The notes under the pieces: generated by a model | Seen by the model: only the letters and a program-made list of their open reading frames with translations | The model's database searches: none | Told to the model about the DNA's origin: nothing | Shown: piece after piece, positions 38,145 to 52,000 of the stretch | Position numbering within the stretch: position 1 is the stretch's first letter | How the letters are laid out: every line of letters starts with the position of its first letter | Translations under genes and position numbers: made by a program | NCBI GenBank assembly: GCA_028622995.1 | Contig: JAJQJQ010000010.1 | Coordinates: forward strand, 5,941,650-6,005,649 | Direction of reading: 5' to 3' | DNA length: 64,000 nt | Source of the DNA: Panagrolaimus kolymaensis | Lineage: Eukaryota > Nematoda > Chromadorea > Rhabditida > Panagrolaimidae

Positions 38145-41100
38145 TTAGAAAAAATAAAATCTATAAAATAAAAAAACAATTGAATCATGTGAATCACAAA
38201 AGTGGCTAACATCAAGTAATCGCTTCGTTTTTTTTGTTGATGTAAAAGGATTATCGGAGCCAATTAAATTTTTTTTTATATATACATATATCCCGCAGGC
38301 ACGAACCACGAAAGAAAAAAAAACAAGGAGAAAAATAAATTTTTTTGAAGGAACTTATTTTTGATTTAGCAAGAAAAAAAAGTGGTGGATTTTTTGTTAA
38401 AAAAAATAAAATAAACTTTTTGCACCCCTCTATGACGCCACAAAAATTGTTAAAAAGATAAACATAACACGAGAAAAGAACTTTTTTTTAACACACACTA
38501 AACAATAACTGATTGTTTCCATTCATTCACGGACACGATGGGTAACAACTACAAAACTGTGGGCGCAAAGCAGCTATTTTGTATTGTATTGTTTGATTAT
38601 TGAAAAAAAAAGAATTGCTGCAAAAAGAAAAAAATAAGTGGAAGAATATAGAGACAAAGGGGCAACAATAACATCCACCATCCTTCATTAACAAGATTTA
38701 AAAAGAATGTGTTAAAAAAATAATGAAAGAAAAGATCAACAATCGAATGAAGGAAGGAAATGAGAAAGAAGATACATAAAAAAATTTATAAATAAAAAAT
38801 TCTAAAAAATCCTAATAGAAAATTATTTTACAAAAAACAAAGTTAAAAAGAATAATGTAAAAATATACAAACATAATTTTGGTTTTACGTTTCTTTCATT
38901 ATTATTTTTTGTGATGACCACATTTAGCAATAAAAAAAAGAAAAACAATATGAACATCGGCATGGATGGCCAACAGCCAAACAAAAAAAAAACATACAAA
39001 AACAACAGTTCTTTTTCATTCTAATATAACCTTTACATTAAAATGTCTCGCTTCAATGATGTTAGGATGCACACAATGGCGCATGGGTCTATGTTGTTGT
39101 TGAAGAAGAAGAAAAAATGGCGAACACAAACCAACCAGCAGCAACCGCGCATACATATATACATATATATTTTTTTCCTTCCCCATTCATTCACATGTAG
39201 CTCTGGCTTGGCTTGGTTGACAAAAAAGCAGCAGCCAAAAAAAATGAAGGAAGGAGCAACCAAGAAAGAAAGAAAAAAGAAGAGAAATGTTTTTTTCTTT
39301 CCAATCCAAAAAGTCAAAGTCATCGTTGTCTGCAGCACAGCTGCAATAAATATATATATTTTTTTGACGGAAAAAAACCACAACCAAGAAATAATACATA
39401 AGAAGAAAAAAGCCGTGAAGAAAAAAAAGCAAAGCAAAGAAAAGAAAAGCGACCGAGGCGATAAGCAGAAATAAGTTTAAAAAACAGTCTCTTCCTTTCT
39501 TTTCTTTTTTTTAGTTGAGCAAAAAAATTGTAAAAGAATTTTTATTTTCCGTGAAACTTTTTTTGAAGTGGGTTTTTATTTAAAAAAAGAAAAGAAAAAA
39601 GGTTGACCTAGTGAGTCAAGTAAAAAAATTAAAGAGGGAAAGTTAGAGATAGAAAAGAACGGCTGATATAAAAAATAAAATATTAAAGGTTTAAAACTTT
39701 TTTTAATTCAAAAAAGAAAAATATAAAAATTTTAAGGGCTGCAACCAGGAACTGGCTGTGCACCAAAAAAAAAAGTCTCCGTGTAGTAGCATTAATTTTT
39801 TTGTTAATGGCAAAAATAAATAAATAATATTCAAGAAAATCATCATGTGAGAATAATATTTTCTTTTTCATTTTTTTCCACAAAAAACCGATGAAACAAA
39901 AAAAATTTTGCTGCAAAAAAGGAATGAAAAAAAGAGAGCACCTCTATTTTTTTTTTACAAGGCGTCATCGTTGGACAAAGCAAAAAAAAATACACAACGT
40001 TTGTTGCTCTTTCTCATACAAAAAAAAATGTGTGACTGTCGTCAAAAAAAGGGTGGAAAATAAAATGATTGGGAACCAATAACCTTTTTCGATGGTTGTT
40101 GGTATATGTATTGTTTTCATAAGCACATATTTTGATTGCTGATTAAAAAACGTGAAATCATTGTTTTTTTTTCACCAAATAAAGGGAGATAAAAATTTTT
40201 ATGATTTTTAAGAATGTTTCATTCTTCTTTAAAAAGCGTAGGTTAGAAAAATCTTTAAAACACTTTTTGTTAAAAATTGAGGCATTAAAGGCATTCGTTA
40301 AGTTTAAAGTTGGTAGCAATTAATGATAATGGGGGATTAACAAGAGAGTAGGAAACGTCAATAATCGGAAGTTACTGTAGTCATAAGAAGAAAAAAAAAG
40401 TATCAATTTTTAAAGGTTAGAAAAAGCACGTTGGTGAAGAAATAAAATTGAAAGAAAAAATGTGACAATTTTAAACACGTAAGCTTTTTTACTTAAAAGA
40501 GGTGGAAAATGGCACAAAAAATGAATTTATCGAAGAATTTAAAAAATTCTACCAGCCATAATTTAATTTTAAATAATTGGCTTAATGAAATAAATGAATA
40601 ACATTATTTTAGTTAAAAGCAAGCAAGCTTTCATAAATGGATAAATATATTTAAATGTCTTTAGTTTCCAAATAAGTAAGTAAAGAAAAAATAAAGATAG
40701 ATAGATTTAAAAAACAAAAAACGAGTGTCGAAGTGAGTGAGAAAATAAAAAATAACAACAACATCAACGACTAGGACGACGGACATCAGAGACCGTTTAA
40801 GAAGATGATGACTTCGTCTTCTTTCTTTTTTTTCAGTTAAAAGAAGCTATTTGAGAAACAAACTTTAGAAAAAAAATAGGTTATTATTATTCATGGAAAA
40901 GAGAGTCTAGTCTCATTTGGCAAAAAACGTGGGCGCGGAATTCGCCTACAAAAAAATCCTACAATGGGCAGGAAGAAAACAACTGATAAAATTTTGAAAA
41001 GAAAAAACAAATATAATTATAAAAACAAAATAGATACGAAATAGTAAGTAAAAAAGTTAATAAAACAAAAACTTTTTCATTCTTTTATAATATATACTTA

Positions 41101-41917
41101 TTTTCAATATTTAAAAATAGAACTTTGACACAACACGAGGACAAGGAGGCATAAGAGGAAAAAGTGTTAAATAACAAGAAAAAAAAATGAAATAAAAAAG
41201 TTGCTACCGAAAGTTGAGAAGTTGTTTACCCTTCTCACAAACTGAATGACTGATTCCTGACTGAGTTAGTGACATTGATGAAAAGGATGATGGCTTAAAA
41301 CCTTCTCTTCCATCATATAACTTCTGATGATGAAAATTGAAACGATATCAATGTTTTCTGTCTTCGTCGTTGTTGTTGAAAAAGAGAGTCAAAGAATTTA
41401 CACTTCAATGCCGACACCGCCATTGCTGTCGCTACTTTTGCCGCCGCCGCCGCATTAAGGAAATATTTATGTCAAATAAGAGCAGAGTAAGTAATAAATG
41501 GAAATAAATGAATGTCATCCTCAAAAAGAAAGAAAGAAGGCATCTTTTCCATTTAAAAAAATTTAATATATTAATGGATGGCGGAAAAGCAGACGATGAA
41601 ATAAAATGAAGAATGTTTTTTATTTATTTTTTGCCTCCTTTTTTAGAGTCAAAACAATTTCCAAAAATAATATTAATTTTATTATTAAAAAAATAAACTT
41701 CCAAAAAAAGAAGAATTTTTGAAATGTGAAAATAACTTGCGCATCTTCAAAATAAAAAAGAAAAACAAGTTTTATTTTTATCGATGAAAAAAATTGAAGG
41801 CAAAAAAAATTAGGAGGAGGAAGGAAGAAGGAAAGAAATCGATTGATTGAAGATAAAAAATTAGATTTTATTTTTTTGGACTATTTTTTAAATGGAAAAT
41901 TTCGAAAAGCAGTAAAT
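38145..41917. other. 3.8 kb divergent spacer, no gene seen
   Basis: Lies between arrestin (minus) and bestrophin B (plus). Several frames of 60-140 codons near 39030-39480 and 39680-40080 are Lys/Phe-rich shadows of poly-A/T tracts with no family resemblance. A gccgccgccgccgc run is at 41439-41453 beside gtcgctacttttg. Probably promoter and 5' UTR sequence. Confidence 0.5.
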
Positions 41918-43944
41918 ATGACGGTTTCATATTCTACAAAAGTGGCCACAAATACGCCTTTAACCTTTTTAAAATTATTGTTTATATGGAGAGGAAGTGT
42001 ATGGAAAAATTGCGCAAGAGAATATTTAATTTGGATTTCAGCATATTTTATTGTATTTATTATTTTTCGTCATGAACATGTTTCACATGAATGGCAAAAG
42101 TAAATATTTTAAAATTAATTTTAATTTTGAGATAAAACATTTTTCCTAGGATTTTTACTAATCTCGTCCATCACCTCGATTCCAAATTATCATATATTCC
42201 AATAGTTTTACTACTTGGATTTTTTGTGACATTCGTCCTTGATCGATGGAAGCGAATTTTAGCTAATATGGTTTTCATCGATCCTCAAGCATTTGTAATT
42301 ATTGCTTACATTACTGGAACGAGTGAGAAAATTGTTACAACTCGAAGAAATATTTTACGATATCTCTGTCTTGCTCAAGTTTTGCTACTTCGAGACATAA
42401 GTTTGCAAGTAAGAAAAAGGTTTCCAACTATGAAATCTCTCGTTGAAGCAAGTAAGGTTTTTGAAATTAGCCATTAAAAAGTGACAAAAAATTTTTTTTT
42501 AGAGATTTTGCAAAATCATGAACTTGAAATTTTGGAACATAAAAGTACAGCGGAAAAATATTCTGTTCCTATTAATTGGGCTTGCGGGCTTGTAGTCGAA
42601 ATGAAAAATCAAGAGGCTATTGCATCGGATACACTCGTACAAGCAATATTTAAAGTAAACCTTTCTTTTTCAGAAAAAATAATAATTCTTTTTCTTTTTT
42701 TGAAGGAAATTAATGATTTTCAAAAGATTTTACAAACTTTATGCAATTATGATTGGATTCCAGTCCCATTAGCATATCCCCAAGTGGCTTTTTGCGTGGT
42801 TAGAGCCTATTTAGCTATTTGTGTTTTGGCTCGACAATATGTAGTTGAAAACCCTGAAGAGCCAAACCCAACAAAAATCGTGGTATAATTTTTTTTACTT
42901 TGGCTAATTAACTTTTATTTTTTAAAAACTTTAAAAAAGCTTATTCTTATTTTTTAGGCTATGTTTGCGGTCATTCTTATGACTTCTTTACAAGTCTTTT
43001 TTTATCTCGCGTGGATTAAAGTTTGTATAAACAAAGAAAATAGTGCTAATGAGCAAAATTAAAGAAAAAATAATAAATGTTTTTTTATAGGTAGCTGAAG
43101 AACTTTTAAATCCCTTAGGAGAAGATGATGATGACTTGGAATGCAATTATATTATTGATCACAATTTCACCGTATGATTATTTTAGACGTGAAGAGAGAA
43201 TTATTTTAGTTTTTTTCTAGATCGCTCTTTTACTTGCCGACACATATCATAATCAAAAACCCAAACAAAAAAGAGATGATTTTGACCCAGTCGTTGTGCC
43301 ATTTTATTCTGAAGATAGTGCAACGAAACAAGAAAAAGGTTATCAAGGCTCAGCTTCAACTTTAAAGTAAAAAAATAAATTAGTTTAAAAAATTACTAAT
43401 TTATTTTTTTTAGTTTAACTAAAAGTCGTTTTGTTAAAATATCGATGATTCAAAGACAAAATTATACACCTTCGCATGTTCAAACTCAATTTATTCCACA
43501 CCATTTTGAAGACACTCCGCTTCCAATGCTAAAAAGAAGATTAACACATCCCATGAGTTTTCGTAGAAGATATGAGCGACCAAGGTACAAATATTAATAT
43601 AATTTTATAAAATTTTGATTTTTTGAAAAAATAATATTTTAGAGAGATGATTGAAGAAAAAAATCTTGCAAGTCAAAATATTATTCAAACAGTCGATGCT
43701 GAAACTCTTTATAAAAAATATCCTGAAAGACCTGAATCGTTTTATAATAAAAATAAATTTGCAGGTTGGAATTTTTGTGAGCCATTAATTAAATAATATA
43801 AAATTGGAAGTTATTTTAGAAACATATTCATTTCCACCAAAAGGGAAATTTACTATTGGAGAACCCGAAACTCCAACACCAATTTTTGACAAATCTCGCA
43901 GATTTACGGATAGCTTTAATAAAAAAATGACAAGTCGATTATGA
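41918..43944 (+). CDS. Bestrophin B, paralogue of bestrophin A
   Basis: Exons 41918-42099, 42150-42451, 42503-42654, 42706-42882, 42958-43020, 43091-43171, 43221-43366, 43414-43584, 43643-43764 and 43820-43944 join to 506 residues. Family marks match bestrophin A: MTVSYSTKVATNTPL, LFIWRGSVWKNCARE, LLLGFFVTFVLDRWKR, LRYLCLAQVLLLRDIS, SVPINWACGLVVEM, LCNYDWIPVPLAYPQVAF, and the calcium clasp NPLGEDDDDLECNYIID. The tail after about residue 345 differs from A and is basic and Pro/Ser/Thr-rich. The exon ends at coding positions 182, 484 and 636 fall at or next to those of A (179, 481, 636) with the same phases; B lacks the intron A has at coding position 314 and has extra introns around the clasp. 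An in-frame Met 25 codons upstream (41843) is not used because the family N-terminus starts at 41918. Confidence 0.94.
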
Positions 43945-45247
43945 ATTCAGATTTATAGTTGTATTTAAAAAAATATGAAATAATAATGAAGAAAAGTAAA
44001 TCCATTAACGAGTACCAAAAAAAGTTTTTGTTTAAGCAGAAAAAGCTATTGTAATCATTTTCAATTTCATTCTTTGTACTTTGACGCTAAAATGAAAGAT
44101 TGCAATTTGCAAAATAATAATAAAAAAATTAATTTTAAAATTAAAAAGACAAACTTCAAAAACTTTTGAAAGGGGTTTATTACATAATAATCACTTTTTC
44201 TTATTTAATTATCGTATGCATCTGCTACCATGATTTTTCCAAAGCTCCAAAACAACGTACCTATCTTTATGCTTATTGTTTTTACAAAACTTAAAAATAA
44301 ATATTTATTATGAGAACAAGCAATAGCAAAATAAAGAACATTAAAACTCGGCAATACGAGCAAAGCAGCCAAACTTTCTTCAGAATAAAGTGGCAAAATG
44401 ATGAGATTAAAATCATCTTATATTTGTATGAGTTTTTGATTAAGATATGTATCTGTATGTAAAAACCAATGAATTGAATTTTACGTGGGAAGAGAAAACT
44501 TGACAGTACAAAAAACCATTTCCTCAAAGATGCTTTATTTTATTTTCACATTTTTTCCCGAAAAAAACATCACACCTTGATATACTTTTTCCTTTAAAAA
44601 CTAATAATTATATTTGAAATGATTAAAAAAATGTTTTTTGATAGAAAAAAGCATTTTGGCATTAAAAGTCAAACAACAAGTCCTTTGATAAAGCTCTTTT
44701 TCAAAGCAAAAAAAGCAAAAGAAACAAGTGTGTTCCTCAATACGAACAAAACATTATTATTTGAAATTTGTACCGCGTTTTTCATTTGTATTTTAATTAA
44801 CTTTCGACATTTACTTAATTTAAAAGCTATTTTAATGGAGCAAACTTATCATTTTAGAACAAAATCATCAAACTCTGCCGAGATTAAAAAAACCACTGCA
44901 CACATCTAAACAAAATCAACTTTTTTTTGCTGCAATAGTTTTTCTTCTTCCTTCCGCTCGATGCTTGGATTTATAAACGTCGTGACTGTAATAACTTCAA
45001 TTTTTTCTCTCGCTCGAATGATAGCTTTTTTTCCTTTATATTCCAAAATCTTTGGATTTCTCCCTGTATTAGATTCAAACCAAAATCTACTAAGTTTTCA
45101 GAATAAAAACTTAATATCGTTAATTTTTTTATGTACATACGCATTTTTTTTATCGTTGCGCGTTTTTGTATTTTGTATACCAAAAGTAAAAAGTATTTTG
45201 AAGTTTATTTTTAAATTTTTAGGATTAATTCGACAACTTTTGTTCAA
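43945..45247. other. Intergenic, no gene seen
   Basis: Between bestrophin B and the kinase, same strand. Frames at 44619-44909 and 44961-45263 look random: basic or Phe-rich with no motif. A tttttag acceptor-like site at about 45217-45223 lies some 25 bases before the kinase ATG. Confidence 0.5.
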
Positions 45248-48200
45248 ATGTCTTATTCCTTAAGAAACAAGAAAAAAATGGTTGGAGGACCTGCTGGTGA
45301 TGCTGGAAATGAACAAGTAAATAAGAAAGCTGAAAAACCTTTTGGTGAGTTATATTATGATATATTTTTTTTGCGCTTTTTTATTTTTATAAAACTCTGT
45401 CGAGGTTACTAATACATATTACAATTTTAAGTGCCACCACCTGATCAATCAAATTCATCGAAAGAAGATAAAACAAATGTAACAAAGCAACAGTTAGTTT
45501 TTTTAGTATACTTTATTTTTGTGATACAATAATGATTTTAGTGATTTGAAAACGACGATTGCGAAAACTTCTATTGCGACGGAGCTAGGAAATGTCAATC
45601 ATAATTTGGATGTTTTTACACAAAATATTCAAGAAGATGCAACAAAATTTAATAAAGATACAATTCCCACAATTGAAATATGCAATAAACTGGAACATAA
45701 TGAGTAAGTTTTTTGTCTTAATTTTAAATACCTATGAATATATTTTTAGATCAAAAATTGAATACCAATTTGTGTGCAAAATTGGATGTGGTGGGTTTTC
45801 AATTGTTTGGCTCGTCATCGATAGGAAAAGCAAAGAATTCAAAGCTGCAAAAGTTTTTAAATATCGTCGTGGTATTCCAAAGTTAGAAAGAAACGTATGT
45901 TTGTTTATTAAATACAAGGTTTTTATCAATCAAATATATCGCTTTTCTTAATGACTTGAAAAACTATTTGTTTTTACGGAGATTCAGCTTCAAAGAATTA
46001 GAAATTTATAATATTCTTTCATAGTTTGAATTTTGTTAAAAATAAACCCTTTTATAGATTCTTCAACAAACTGCAAACCATCCTAATATACTGCGTTACT
46101 ATGAAACCCTATATTTTCAATATGGTGGGCGTCCAGCTTGTGTTGCTATCTATGAACCGTTGGGAAAAGATCTAAATATGCTGATGAAAGAAGCTTCAAA
46201 ACATGGTGGTTTATCAGTTCCTGTTATCAAAAAAGTGGCAAAACATGTTCTAATGGCTCTTGAAACTCTTCATGGTCTGAAAGTTATTCACAGTGATATC
46301 AAACTCCACAACATTGCTACTTGTGTCTCTCAACTTAGTTTACGCAATCAATTAGAAAAAATTGTTGAATTTATGAAATCTGGAAAAAATATCTCATCGC
46401 TTCGAATGGTATGCAGGAAAGATATCAAAATTGATGAAAATAAAAAGAGAAAGAAGTTGGAAGAAGAACTTGACGAAGTATCAAAGCTGGAAATTAAAGA
46501 TGTCACAGAATTGATCTTTAAATTAATTGATTTTGGAAATGCTATGGTGAGTTTGTTTAAAGCTTATTTAAAAAATATAATAACCTATTTTCAGAAAGAA
46601 GGAAAAGAAAGTCCTACTGGTACTTATGGATTTCGCCCGCCCGAATACTTTTTTGGTTCACCTTTGCTTTCTTCTCATGATATTTGGTCACTTGGTGTTG
46701 CGGTAAATTTCTTTAAACTTTCCCAATAATGATAAGTTTGCCAAATTTTTAGATAGTTGTGCTACTAACTAACAAAACATTTCTCGAATATGGAAATGGA
46801 AGCAAAATCGATGATTCAGGTGGGTAGCAGGCTGCGATAAATTTTTCGAATTACCACATCGAATATTTTTTCTATTAAACTTTTTAGATATTGGTCCGTC
46901 TACCTCTACGTCCATCTGCGCGACGCGCTTAGCAACTGCGAAAGAAACACCAAATCGCAATGATATATGTGAAATAACTTCATTAAGAACTATGTTTGGC
47001 ATGTTTCCTCGACGTCATTTCAAAAATTTCAAAGATCTTCATGGGTATAAAACGAAGTTTTCTACTAGATATTATTCACCTGTAAAAGCTGTAAAGAGAA
47101 TTGAGAAATTTTTACGAATCAAATTTGATAAACTTCAAATGGATGATAATAATCGAAATGGACTTATTGGTTTCTTACTTCAAATGCTCAACACTATTCC
47201 AAATGAAAGAAAATCAGCTGCTGAATTGCTTCTAGATCCATGGTTGAATGATATCTCTGAGTGTGATTTTAATAGCAAAATTGATTTAACACAAAAATCA
47301 TCTGATTCTATTAAAACTCAAGAACGAAAAGAAACAAGTATTTATGAAATTGAAACCTCTCATGCTTATGTTGCTGTATCTTCACCATCAAATAGTAAGG
47401 ATACTTCTGAAACTCCATTGGATGATCTGTCAAATGAAGAACTAGTAAAAATTAAAAATGTTGTAATATCACTTCCCTCAACTGATCCGAAACATTCGAA
47501 AAATGGTGGTGAAGCTACAGAAAAAACAAAGAAAGAATCAAAGAAAATTCTTAGATATGGTGACTTTTTTCCGTTTATTTTTCTTTATTTATGTACTTTT
47601 TTTAGATTCATTTATTTACAAAGATGATGATGATAAATTATATTTATATCACAAATATTGGCGAATTTCATATCGAGGAGATAATCTTTTTCAATGTCCA
47701 AAGTAAGTTTTTCAAAAAAATTTAATGTCATATGTTTTGCTTAAGTTTTGCCACAAAATATGTTAAGAAAATTAAAAAAAAGCTAAAGGTTTATTACAAC
47801 ATGTAAATTTGAAAAATATATTAAGATTACTAAAATTTCATTGACATTTACATTTAAAATATTAAAAAACTGTAAAACTTGTATAAATACGTTTAAATAA
47901 TTAAAACCATTTTAGGTGTGCCAGAAGTATATATTTAGAGGCGAAAGTTGGGTTTGTGATGGTAAGTGATAAATCCTGGCACCAGAAAAAATGTGTTGGT
48001 AAGTTTAAAATGTTTGTCAAAATTAATGCCTTAGAAATAATTTCCTAAATACAATTTTTACAACAAATTTTTAGTTTGTGAAAAACTTGCACCTAAAAAA
48101 GGCCAAAAAATTTATGTTCGTTACTATCCTGCACAACAAGAAGGATATAAGCTTTGTAAAAAGTGGATTACTAAGGAGGATGTTGATCGTAAAAGAGAAT

Positions 48201-48597
48201 TACTTGAAGAACAAGGTTTTAAAAAATTATCTGATCCTGTTTTACCAGAAGAAATTTGTCAAAAAGAAGCTCAAATCAATGACAATTATTATGAGAGAGA
48301 TTTAATTGAAACTGATGAAACAGTGGATTCTGACACTGATGAAACTGAAGAAGATTCCAACGAAACAATGAGCGGCAAGTTTATTTTATTTATTTATTTA
48401 CTAACTTGATTCTGTTTATCTTTTTTATAATTACTAATTAATTCATTTTGTAGAGTTTGGTTCTGGGGAAAGTTATATCGAAGAAGATGCATCTAATGCA
48501 CCATATGTATGTTTTGTTTATTTTTTCATATCTTTTTTATTACTTTTTTTAGATGGAAGACTTTTCTGATGATGAAATTTGGAATCTTGTTGATTAA
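45248..48597 (+). CDS. SRPK-like protein kinase with a C-terminal zinc-finger-like domain
   Basis: Exons 45248-45344, 45432-45492, 45542-45703, 45750-45894, 46058-46546, 46595-46702, 46753-46819, 46888-47559, 47606-47702, 47916-47998, 48075-48374, 48454-48506 and 48553-48597 join to 792 residues. The kinase has Gly loop IGCGGFSIVW (118-127), Lys141 in AAKVF, catalytic loop HSDIKLHN (233-240), DFG at 313-315 and PPEYFFG. As in SR-protein kinases, the two lobes are split after the catalytic loop by a charged insert (about 241-310, shorter than in vertebrate SRPK). The C-lobe ends ERKSAAELLLDPWLND. The HRD Arg is Ser. After an acidic linker, residues 601-662 (LYLYHKYWRISYRG, CPKC, SWHQKKCVVC) look like a FLYWCH-like or other C3HC-type zinc finger, followed by a Glu/Asp-rich tail. 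The intron after 48374 starts with GC. Substrates are unknown. Confidence 0.88.
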
Positions 48598-49010
48598 GAA
48601 ATGCGCGAGAAAATTTTGGTAATTATGGATCAAATGGAACGTGAATCAAGAATGGAAAAACCCAAACAATATTATGTTAGCTTTCATTATGTATTATTAT
48701 ATGATTGTTTTTTTTATAGTTGAATAATGGAGAGTTCCAATAAATAAATTATAGTTTTTTTGTGAAAATGAAAAGAAAACAAACAAGGAAGAAGAGACTA
48801 AAGTTTAAAATTTAAAAAAATAACATAAATTAATGCTTGAGGTCTTACAAACTCCATAAGTGAAAAAAAATGTTTAAAAAACAAGTGTTAGAAACGTAAT
48901 AATTAACAAAAAAAAAAGGCAATATAAATTAGATTTTTATCCATTTATTTGATTTTGTAATATAAAACATACATTTTTTTCTTGTTTTTGATGCAACTGC
49001 GGAATTTTTA
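48598..49010 (+). terminator. 3' UTR and polyadenylation region of the kinase gene
   Basis: After the TAA at 48595-48597 an A/T-rich stretch contains ccaataaataaat at about 48738-48750, a good polyadenylation signal. The satellite begins about 260 bp beyond it. Nothing else is visible. Confidence 0.5.
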
Positions 49011-52000
49011 AAATGAAACGATTATGAAAACCGTCATAATTAAGATAAAGTAACGCCAAACTCAAGAGAATTTCATCCTCCTTTTTTTTTTATCGAAAAA
49101 TATTTATTCATATTTCCTGGCTCTTGAAGCTTCAACAAAAATTTGTTTATGAAACGATTAATGAAACCGTCATAATTAAGACACAAAACAGTAAAATTCA
49201 AGAGAATTTCATCCTCCTTTTTTATTTTATCGAAAAATATTTATTCATATTTCCTGGATCTTGAAGCTTCAGCAAAAATTTGTTTATGAAACGATTAATG
49301 AAACCGTCATATTTAAGACACAAAACAGTAAAATTCAAGAGAATTTCATCCTCCTTTTTTATTTTATCGAAAAATATTTATTCATATTTCCTGGCTCTTG
49401 AAGCTTCAGCAAAAATTTGTTTATGAAACGATTAATGAAACCGTCATATTTAAGACACAAAACAGTAAAATTCAAGAGAATTTCATCCTCCTTTTTTATT
49501 TTATCGAAAAATATTTATTCATATTTCCTGGATCTTGAAGCTTCAGCAAAAATTTGTTTATGAAACGATTAATGAAACCGTCATATTTAAGACACAAAAC
49601 AGTAAAATTCAAGAGAATTTCATCCTCCTTTTTTATTTTATCGAAAAATATTTATTCATATTTCCTGGATCTTGAAGCTTCAGCAAAAATTTGTTTATGA
49701 AACGATTAATGAAACCGTCATATTTAAGACACAAAACAGTAAAATTCAAGAGAATTTCATCCTCCTTTTTTATTTTATCGAAAAATATTTATTCATATTT
49801 CCTGGCTCTTGAAGCTTCAGCAAAAATTTGTTTATGAAACGATTAATGAAACCGTCATATTTAAGACACAAAACAGTAAAATTCAAGAGAATTTCATCCT
49901 CCTTTTTTATTTTATCGAAAAATATTTATTCATATTTCCTGGATCTTGAAGCTTCAGCAAAAATTTGTTTATGAAACGATTAATGAAACCGTCATATTTA
50001 AGACACAAAACAGTAAAATTCAAGAGAATTTCATCCTCCTTTTTTATTTTATCGAAAAATATTTATTCATATTTCCTGGATCTTGAAGCTTAAGCAAATA
50101 TTTGTTTATGAAACGATTAATGAAACCGTCATATTTAAGACACAAAACAGTAAAATTCAAGAGAATTTCATACTCCTTTTTTATTTTATCGAAAAGTATT
50201 TATTCATATTTCCTGGATCTTGAAGCTTCAGCAAAAATTTGTTTATGAAACGATTAATGAAACCGTCATATTTAAGACACAAAACAGTAAAATTCAAGAG
50301 AATTTCATCCTCCTTTTTTATTTTATCGAAAAATATTTATTCATATTTCCTGGATCTTGAAGCTTCAGCAAAAATTTGTTTATGAAACGATTAATGAAAC
50401 CGTCATGTTTAAGACACAAAACAGTAAAATTCAAGAGAATTTCATCCTCCTTTTTTATTTTATCGAAAAATATTTATTCATATTTCCTGGATCTTGAAGC
50501 TTCAGCAAAAATTTGTTTATGAAACGATTAATGAAACCGTCATATTTAAGACACAAAACAGTAAAATTCAAGAGAATTTCATCCTCCTTTTTTATTTTAT
50601 CGAAAAATATTTATTCTTATTTCCTGGATCTTGAAGCTTCAGCAAAAATTTGTTTATGAAACGATTAATGAAACCGTCATATTTAAGACATAAAACAGTA
50701 AAATTCAAGAGAATTTCATCCTCCTTTTTTATTTTATCGAAAAATATTTATTCATATTTCCTGGATCTTGAAGCTTCAGCAAAAATTTGTTTATGAAACG
50801 ATTAATGAAACCGTCATATTTAAGACACAAAACAGTAAAATTCAAGAGAATTTCATCCTCCTTTTTTATTTTATCGAAAAATATTTATTCATATTTCCTG
50901 GATCTTGAAGCTTCAGCAAATATTTGTTTATGAAACGATTAATGAAACCGTCATATTTAAGACACAAAACAGTAAAATTCAAGAGAATTGCATCCTCCTT
51001 TTTTATTTTATCGAAAAATATTTATTCATATTTCCTGGATCTTGAAGCTTCAGCAAAAATTTGTTTATGAAACGATTAATGAAACCGTCATATTTAAGAC
51101 ACAAAACAGTAAAATTCAAGAGAATTTCATCCTCCTTTTTTATTTTATCGAAAAATATTTATTCATATTTCCTGGATCTTGTAGCTTCAGCAAAAATTTG
51201 TTTATGAAACGATTAATGAAACCGTCATATTTAAGACACAAAACAGTAAAATTCAAGAGAATTTCATCCTCCTTTTTTATTTTATCGAAAAATATTTATT
51301 CATATTTCCTGGATCTTGTAGCTTCAGCAAAAATTTGTTTATGAAACGATTAATGAAACCGTCATATTTAAGACTCAAAACAGTAAAATTCAAAAGAATT
51401 TCATCCTCCTTTTTTATTTTATCGAAAAATATTTATTCATATTTCCTGGATCTTGAAGCTTCAGCAAAAATTTGTTTATGAAACGATTAATGAAACCGTC
51501 ATATTTAAGACACAAAACAGTAAAATTCAAGAGAATTTCATCCTCCTTTTTTATTTTATCGAAAAATATTTATTCATATTTCCTGGATCTTGTAGCTTCA
51601 GCAAAAATTTGTTTATGAAACGATTAATGAAACCGTCATATTTAAGACTCAAAACAGTAAAATTCAAAAGAATTTCATCCTCCTTTTTTATTTTATCGAA
51701 AAATATTTATTCATATTTCCTGACTCTTGAAGCTTCAGCAAAAATTTGTTTATGAAACGATTAATGAAACCGTCATATTTAAGACACAAAACAGTAAAAT
51801 TCAAGAGAATTTCATCCTCCTTTTTTATTTTATCGAAAAATATTTATTCATATTTCCTGGCTCTTGTAGCTTCAGCAAAAATTTGTTTATGAAACTATTA
51901 ATGAAACCGTCATGTTTAAGACACAAAACAGTAAAATTCAAGAGAATTTCATCCTCCTTTTTTATTTTATCGAAAAATATTTATTCATATTTCCTGGATA

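Noticed and set aside
38823..40082. Several open frames of 60-143 codons on both strands
   Set aside because: Lys, Phe and Gln-rich translations of poly-A/T tracts, overlapping each other on opposite strands, with no motif or matching splice partners.
44619..45263. Two plus-strand frames before the kinase
   Set aside because: No family resemblance. The second overlaps the kinase start in another frame, while the kinase frame continues into conserved sequence.
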